From DASZHJ01 sp035517495 (lineage in GTDB: Bacteria; Pseudomonadota; Alphaproteobacteria; ATCC43930; CGMCC-115725): DNA of 64,000 nucleotides. Positions 61,409 to 64,000 of this stretch are shown one piece after another. The notes under the pieces are model-generated. The model had not been told where the DNA came from. It did not search any database and saw nothing but the letters and a program-made list of their open reading frames with translations. Location of the stretch: the NCBI GenBank assembly GCA_035517495.1, contig DATIYT010000071.1:196413-260412 (forward strand). The letters run 5' to 3'. Made by a program: the position numbers and the translations under genes. Within the stretch, counting starts at the first letter, position 1; every line of letters begins with the position of its first letter.

Positions 61409-61609
61409 TGGCGACAAGTCTCTCAGACCTGGCTGATTATGCCCGCAGATCTTGCTCGCCCATACCAACGAGGTGATCGAATAAAGCCGCTGTTTGCTGC
61501 AGTGCAGGAGTCCGGTGTTGGCAGGCACCTTTCAGACGTTAGCCAATGTCCGTTGTGATAACGCTAATGAGGGAAGAGGCGACATTACCGAAATAAGAGG
61601 AGCACTCAT

Positions 61610-62464
61610 ATGGCCGGCCCCGAAGAAATCAACGCCGACATGCTTGCTTTCTGGAATGGGCAGGGCGGACATACTTGGGTAGCGCGCCAAGCGCACACTG
61701 ATATTACCCTGGCGCCAGTGGCTGAGGCTTTGCTCGCTTTTGCCACGCCAGGCATCGGCGAGCGGGTACTGGACGTGGGCTGCGGCTGCGGAGCGACGAC
61801 ACTTGAATTTGCGCGCGCCGTAGGTGCTTCTGGTCGCGTAGCTGCGTTAGATATCTCTGGGCCGATGCTGGCCGAAGGTGAGAAGCGCGCGAAGGCTGCC
61901 GGCATTACCAATATCAAGTGGCGGCAGGCCGATCCCGCTACGGCCGCGTTGGATGAATATGATTTGCTGACCTCGGCTTTCGGCACGATGTTCTTTGGCG
62001 ATCCGGTGGCCGCTTTTGCTCACATGCGTCGCGCCGCCAACTCTGGTGCACGGATGGCGATCATTTGCTGGCGGTCGCTGTCCGAAAACCCCTGGATGGA
62101 GGTACCGATGAACGCGGTCCGTCCCCATGTGCCCCCACGGCCGAAACCAGTCCCGAACGCGCCAGGAATGTTTGCCTTCGCCGATCCGCAACACGTTTGC
62201 GAGATACTCACCGCAGCCGGATGGACGCCGCCTCGGTTCGAGAAGCTTGACCTCAATCTGGACATCGCGGCTGGCCGCGGGCTGGAGGAGGCCGTAAATC
62301 AATCGATTCTAATTGGTGCAGTAAATAGCTGGCTGCGCGGTCAGCCGGCCGAGGTCGTCGCAGCCGCCGTCACATCCCTTCGCAAGGCGTTCGCGGCGTA
62401 TGTGGAAGGCGCGAGCGTGCGCTTGCGCGGCGCGATGTGGTTGATCAGCAGCGCGCCCGCCTGA
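61610..62464 (+). CDS. Class I SAM-dependent methyltransferase
   Basis: A 284 aa enzyme: MLAFWNGQGGHTWVARQ at the N terminus, motif I VLDVGCGCGATTLEFA, ALDISGPMLAEGEKRAKAAG and NIKWRQADPATAAL. Text resembles UbiE/methyltransferase-11/25 proteins annotated as putative methyltransferases in Hyphomicrobiales. Substrate unknown. GGAG precedes the ATG. The codon use looks more GC-rich than the cytochrome region to the left. Confidence 0.85.
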   Translation: MAGPEEINADMLAFWNGQGGHTWVARQAHTDITLAPVAEALLAFATPGIGERVLDVGCGCGATTLEFARAVGASGRVAALDISGPMLAEGEKRAKAAGITNIKWRQADPATAALDEYDLLTSAFGTMFFGDPVAAFAHMRRAANSGARMAIICWRSLSENPWMEVPMNAVRPHVPPRPKPVPNAPGMFAFADPQHVCEILTAAGWTPPRFEKLDLNLDIAAGRGLEEAVNQSILIGAVNSWLRGQPAEVVAAAVTSLRKAFAAYVEGASVRLRGAMWLISSAPA

Positions 62465-62761
62465 GAAGCCGCATCTCACTAATTTTGCTGCGGTGCATTT
62501 TGGTTGGTATTGGCACGGAATAGACCTCAGACGACGTCCGCTATGGCGACGCTAATAGGGGTAATAGCCGACATCGGTAGGGACACGTTCCCAACGAGAA
62601 ATTTTTCTCGGTCGTGATTTTGGACGCGATGGGAGGCGAACCGGACAATACGCAATGGCGGTTCCGACGATGGCGAAAACGGCAACTTCAATAGCTTGAT
62701 CACGTTCATTCTCGCCCGTTGTAAGACCGCCTCAGTTGGCAGCCTCTTTCATTTTTTGCGT
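62465..62761. repeat. Gene-free stretch with diverged repeat
   Basis: No gene is visible. The part near 62618-62650 (ATTTTGGACGCGATGGGAGG) resembles the segment at 52711-52735, and GTCCGCTATGGCGACGC (62537) recalls GTCCGCTAT of 52636. It seems to be a decayed copy of the same intergenic repeat. Confidence 0.4.
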
Positions 62762-62998
62762 TCAAAAATATCCCACCCACGATGGTATCAGACCGCGAAT
62801 TATAAAAAGCACACCCACTCCAATCGGGAAAACGTGGAATATGAGATTTATCCAAAATTTCTCAGGGGTCTTAGCCCGCGTCAAATGCTCGCGACCGCGA
62901 TAGCTTGTCCAGGCTTGCCGTCGCCACATGTTCACGGCTGAGACAATTCCGGCGATCAGGAGGGCGAAACCAAACAAGACGTAGCCGGCGCTGTCCAT
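62762..62998 (-). CDS. Small membrane protein with two hydrophobic segments
   Basis: A 78 aa product: AGYVLFGFALLIAGIVSAVN and FWINLIFHVFPIGVGVLFIIRGL with a short basic loop between. No known family. The ATG is preceded by GTAGAGGGGG, a good ribosome-binding site. Confidence 0.55.
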   Translation of the reverse strand: MDSAGYVLFGFALLIAGIVSAVNMWRRQAWTSYRGREHLTRAKTPEKFWINLIFHVFPIGVGVLFIIRGLIPSWVGYF

Positions 62999-63222
62999 CC
63001 CCCTCTACTCCTTGGCGGCTTCTTTCATTGCATAATTTCGGATTGTCCGGGCCTGTGCCGTTTGTGGTCAGGATACAATCGGCCACCTTTCCGGCCGGTA
63101 TCTTCGGCGCGCGGCATGGCAGGCAGTAGATACGGCCCTGTCCGCACACCTGCCTTGCGCGCGCCCTCCGTTCACCTAGGAAGCGGCGAAGTTCTTCACC
63201 CCGGAACAGAGTCGGCCGTTGA

Positions 63223-63630
63223 TCATCGATTGGCTAGGCGCTCGCGTAGATCGGAGTGTGACTTCAGCATCTCATAGCCTGCAAGGTGACTTTGCGCCCA
63301 AAGCATCAGCTCTCCCCACAGGTACCACCAGATTGAAATGGCCTGACGAGCGGCTTCGAGCTTGCCCTGCTCAGACGTTTCCCCGCGAGCAGAATCGGTT
63401 CTCTCATAAAGTTCGGCCATACTCTTGATGTACTGCTCACAATAATTGAGAATGTCTGGACGGCGCTGAGACCCTGCCTTAATCGGCACGACGCCAGATG
63501 TTAGTTTTTCCGACAATGTCTTCAGCCCCTGAAAGTCGGAATACCGATCGCTGTGTTGCCCCGGTGCTGCCCCGACGTGCGATAAAGTCAATAGCCAAAA
63601 AATCGCGCAAAGATTCTGAATCGAAATCAA
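63223..63630 (-). CDS. Possible exported helical protein next to the attachment site
   Basis: A 135-codon frame with TTG as first possible start (no ATG near); N terminus NLCAIFWLLTLSHVGAA looks like a signal peptide. The rest is helical with Trp-rich IWWYLWGELMLW. The frame stays open upstream into the tRNA fragment, so its natural start may have been lost or changed by the integration. No family recognised. Confidence 0.45.
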   Translation of the reverse strand: MISIQNLCAIFWLLTLSHVGAAPGQHSDRYSDFQGLKTLSEKLTSGVVPIKAGSQRRPDILNYCEQYIKSMAELYERTDSARGETSEQGKLEAARQAISIWWYLWGELMLWAQSHLAGYEMLKSHSDLRERLANR

Positions 63631-63638
63631 TGCGTTAT

Positions 63639-63690
63639 TGGCGCGCCCGGAAGGATTCGAACCTCCGACCCCCAGATTCGTAGTCTGATG
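63639..63690 (-). other. 3' fragment of tRNA-Arg(ACG), attachment site
   Basis: Read on the minus strand, the sequence has anticodon loop CTACGAA with stem, variable region, T arm GGTTCGAATCC and acceptor end CCGGGCGCGCCA including CCA, as in tRNA-Arg(ACG). It stops at CATCAGA; the D arm and 5' acceptor half are replaced by unrelated DNA. A 3' tRNA fragment beside an integrase gene is the usual attL/attR scar of an integrated element. Confidence 0.8.
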
Positions 63691-64000
63691 ATACTAGTCG
63701 ACGCGACTATGCTCGACCCGCCATTGTCCCCAAAAATCGAGCATTATCAACATAATTTCTAGACATGCTCCGACGTACTCCGCCACGAATTCGCACAATC
63801 GTGGTAGCTAATTGGTAGCTAGCCAGGGATCATAAAATGGCGCTTAGGGCAATTACGGTGCGGACAGTGCAGGCGTTGAAGCCCGGCATGACTATCTGGG
63901 ATGCTGGCCACAAAGAGGCAGTCAAGGGCTTTGGCGCCAGACGCCAGCGTGGCGACGCTGTTTATGTCATCAAGTATCGTGTCTACGGCCGGCAGCGTTT
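63691..64000 (+). mobile_element. Left end of an integrated element (island or prophage)
   Basis: DNA to the right of the tRNA fragment carries a 6-bp inverted repeat TAGTCG-ACG-CGACTA (63695-63709), a direct repeat TGGTAGCTA (63802 and 63813), and the start of an integrase gene. Repeats of this kind near att are often recombinase or excisionase binding sites. The element continues beyond the window; its far end should rebuild a complete tRNA-Arg. Confidence 0.7.
63837..64000 (+). CDS. Tyrosine recombinase / integrase, N-terminal part (runs off window)
   Basis: Fifty-four codons are visible: MALRAITVRTVQALKPGMTI followed by WDAGHKEAVKGFGARR and VYVIKYRVYGRQRF. The pattern LKPG...WD...VKGFGAR...YVIKYR..GRQRR is the N-terminal arm-binding domain of phage-type integrases. 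The catalytic domain lies outside. It reads away from the tRNA fragment, 147 bases from it. Confidence 0.85.
   Translation, partial: MALRAITVRTVQALKPGMTIWDAGHKEAVKGFGARRQRGDAVYVIKYRVYGRQR

Noticed and set aside
63639..63720. Complete tRNA-Arg gene
   Set aside because: Only the 3' part from the anticodon stem is present; the bases to the right do not form a D arm or acceptor 5' strand.
1..64000. CRISPR arrays, rRNA genes, riboswitches
   Set aside because: No regularly spaced direct repeats, no rRNA-like stretches and no recognisable riboswitch core were seen by reading.

Overview
The window looks like a chromosome segment of a GC-rich alphaproteobacterium of the order Hyphomicrobiales, most like the Bradyrhizobium / Rhodopseudomonas / Xanthobacteraceae group. 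The evidence is a CckA-ChpT-CtrA-type regulatory cluster beside chemotaxis and flagellar genes with good CtrA boxes (TTAA-N7-TTAA), an EipA (DUF1134) homologue, a LigD with the domain order phosphoesterase-ligase-polymerase, a solitary CpaB, and many amino-acid/acyl-CoA transport and ligase genes. The species cannot be named from the sequence alone.

Layout. 1-9.1 kb: fliJ (partial), fliI, ctrA, cheR, cheB, cheY, cheW, cheA and chpT, with perfect CtrA boxes upstream of fliI, ctrA and cheA. 9.2-15.8 kb: housekeeping and envelope genes (cysQ, YHS protein, eipA, coiled-coil protein, Ldh_2 oxidoreductase, hydrolase, cpaB). 16-24.6 kb: a complete Liv-type ABC importer flanked in one operon by two different CoA ligases. 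24.8-44.2 kb: mixed metabolism (haloacid dehalogenase, Bug-type binding protein, glucose/sorbosone-type dehydrogenase plus diheme cytochrome, HerA-like ATPase, GGDEF-EAL protein, LLM and FAD oxidoreductases, MgtC, ligD, Do-type protease, methyltransferase).

44.3-63.6 kb is accessory in character. It starts at a broken IS481-type transposase. It carries (a) an AraC regulator and a same-strand run encoding an outer-membrane barrel, several small disulfide-type secreted proteins, a 1057-residue protein with about 74 cysteines, and a DsbA-like oxidoreductase; and (b) an extracellular-electron-transfer (EET) locus: an MtrB/PioB barrel, an MtrA/PioA-type multiheme cytochrome, two small c-type cytochromes and a NapC/CymA-like quinol dehydrogenase. 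The multiheme protein is unusual: a ten-heme scaffold is split after its second heme by a two-heme cytochrome-c4-like module, giving 12 CXXCH motifs. Around it are three small proteins sharing a C-x2-C-x5-C motif, and three FNR/FixK-type boxes (TTGAY-N4-RTCAA), which suggests one oxygen-controlled regulon.

The right edge (63.64 kb onward) is a 3' fragment of tRNA-Arg(ACG) followed by the start of a tyrosine-recombinase gene, i.e. the left end of an integrated element that continues beyond the window. No CRISPR array, rRNA or complete tRNA was seen.
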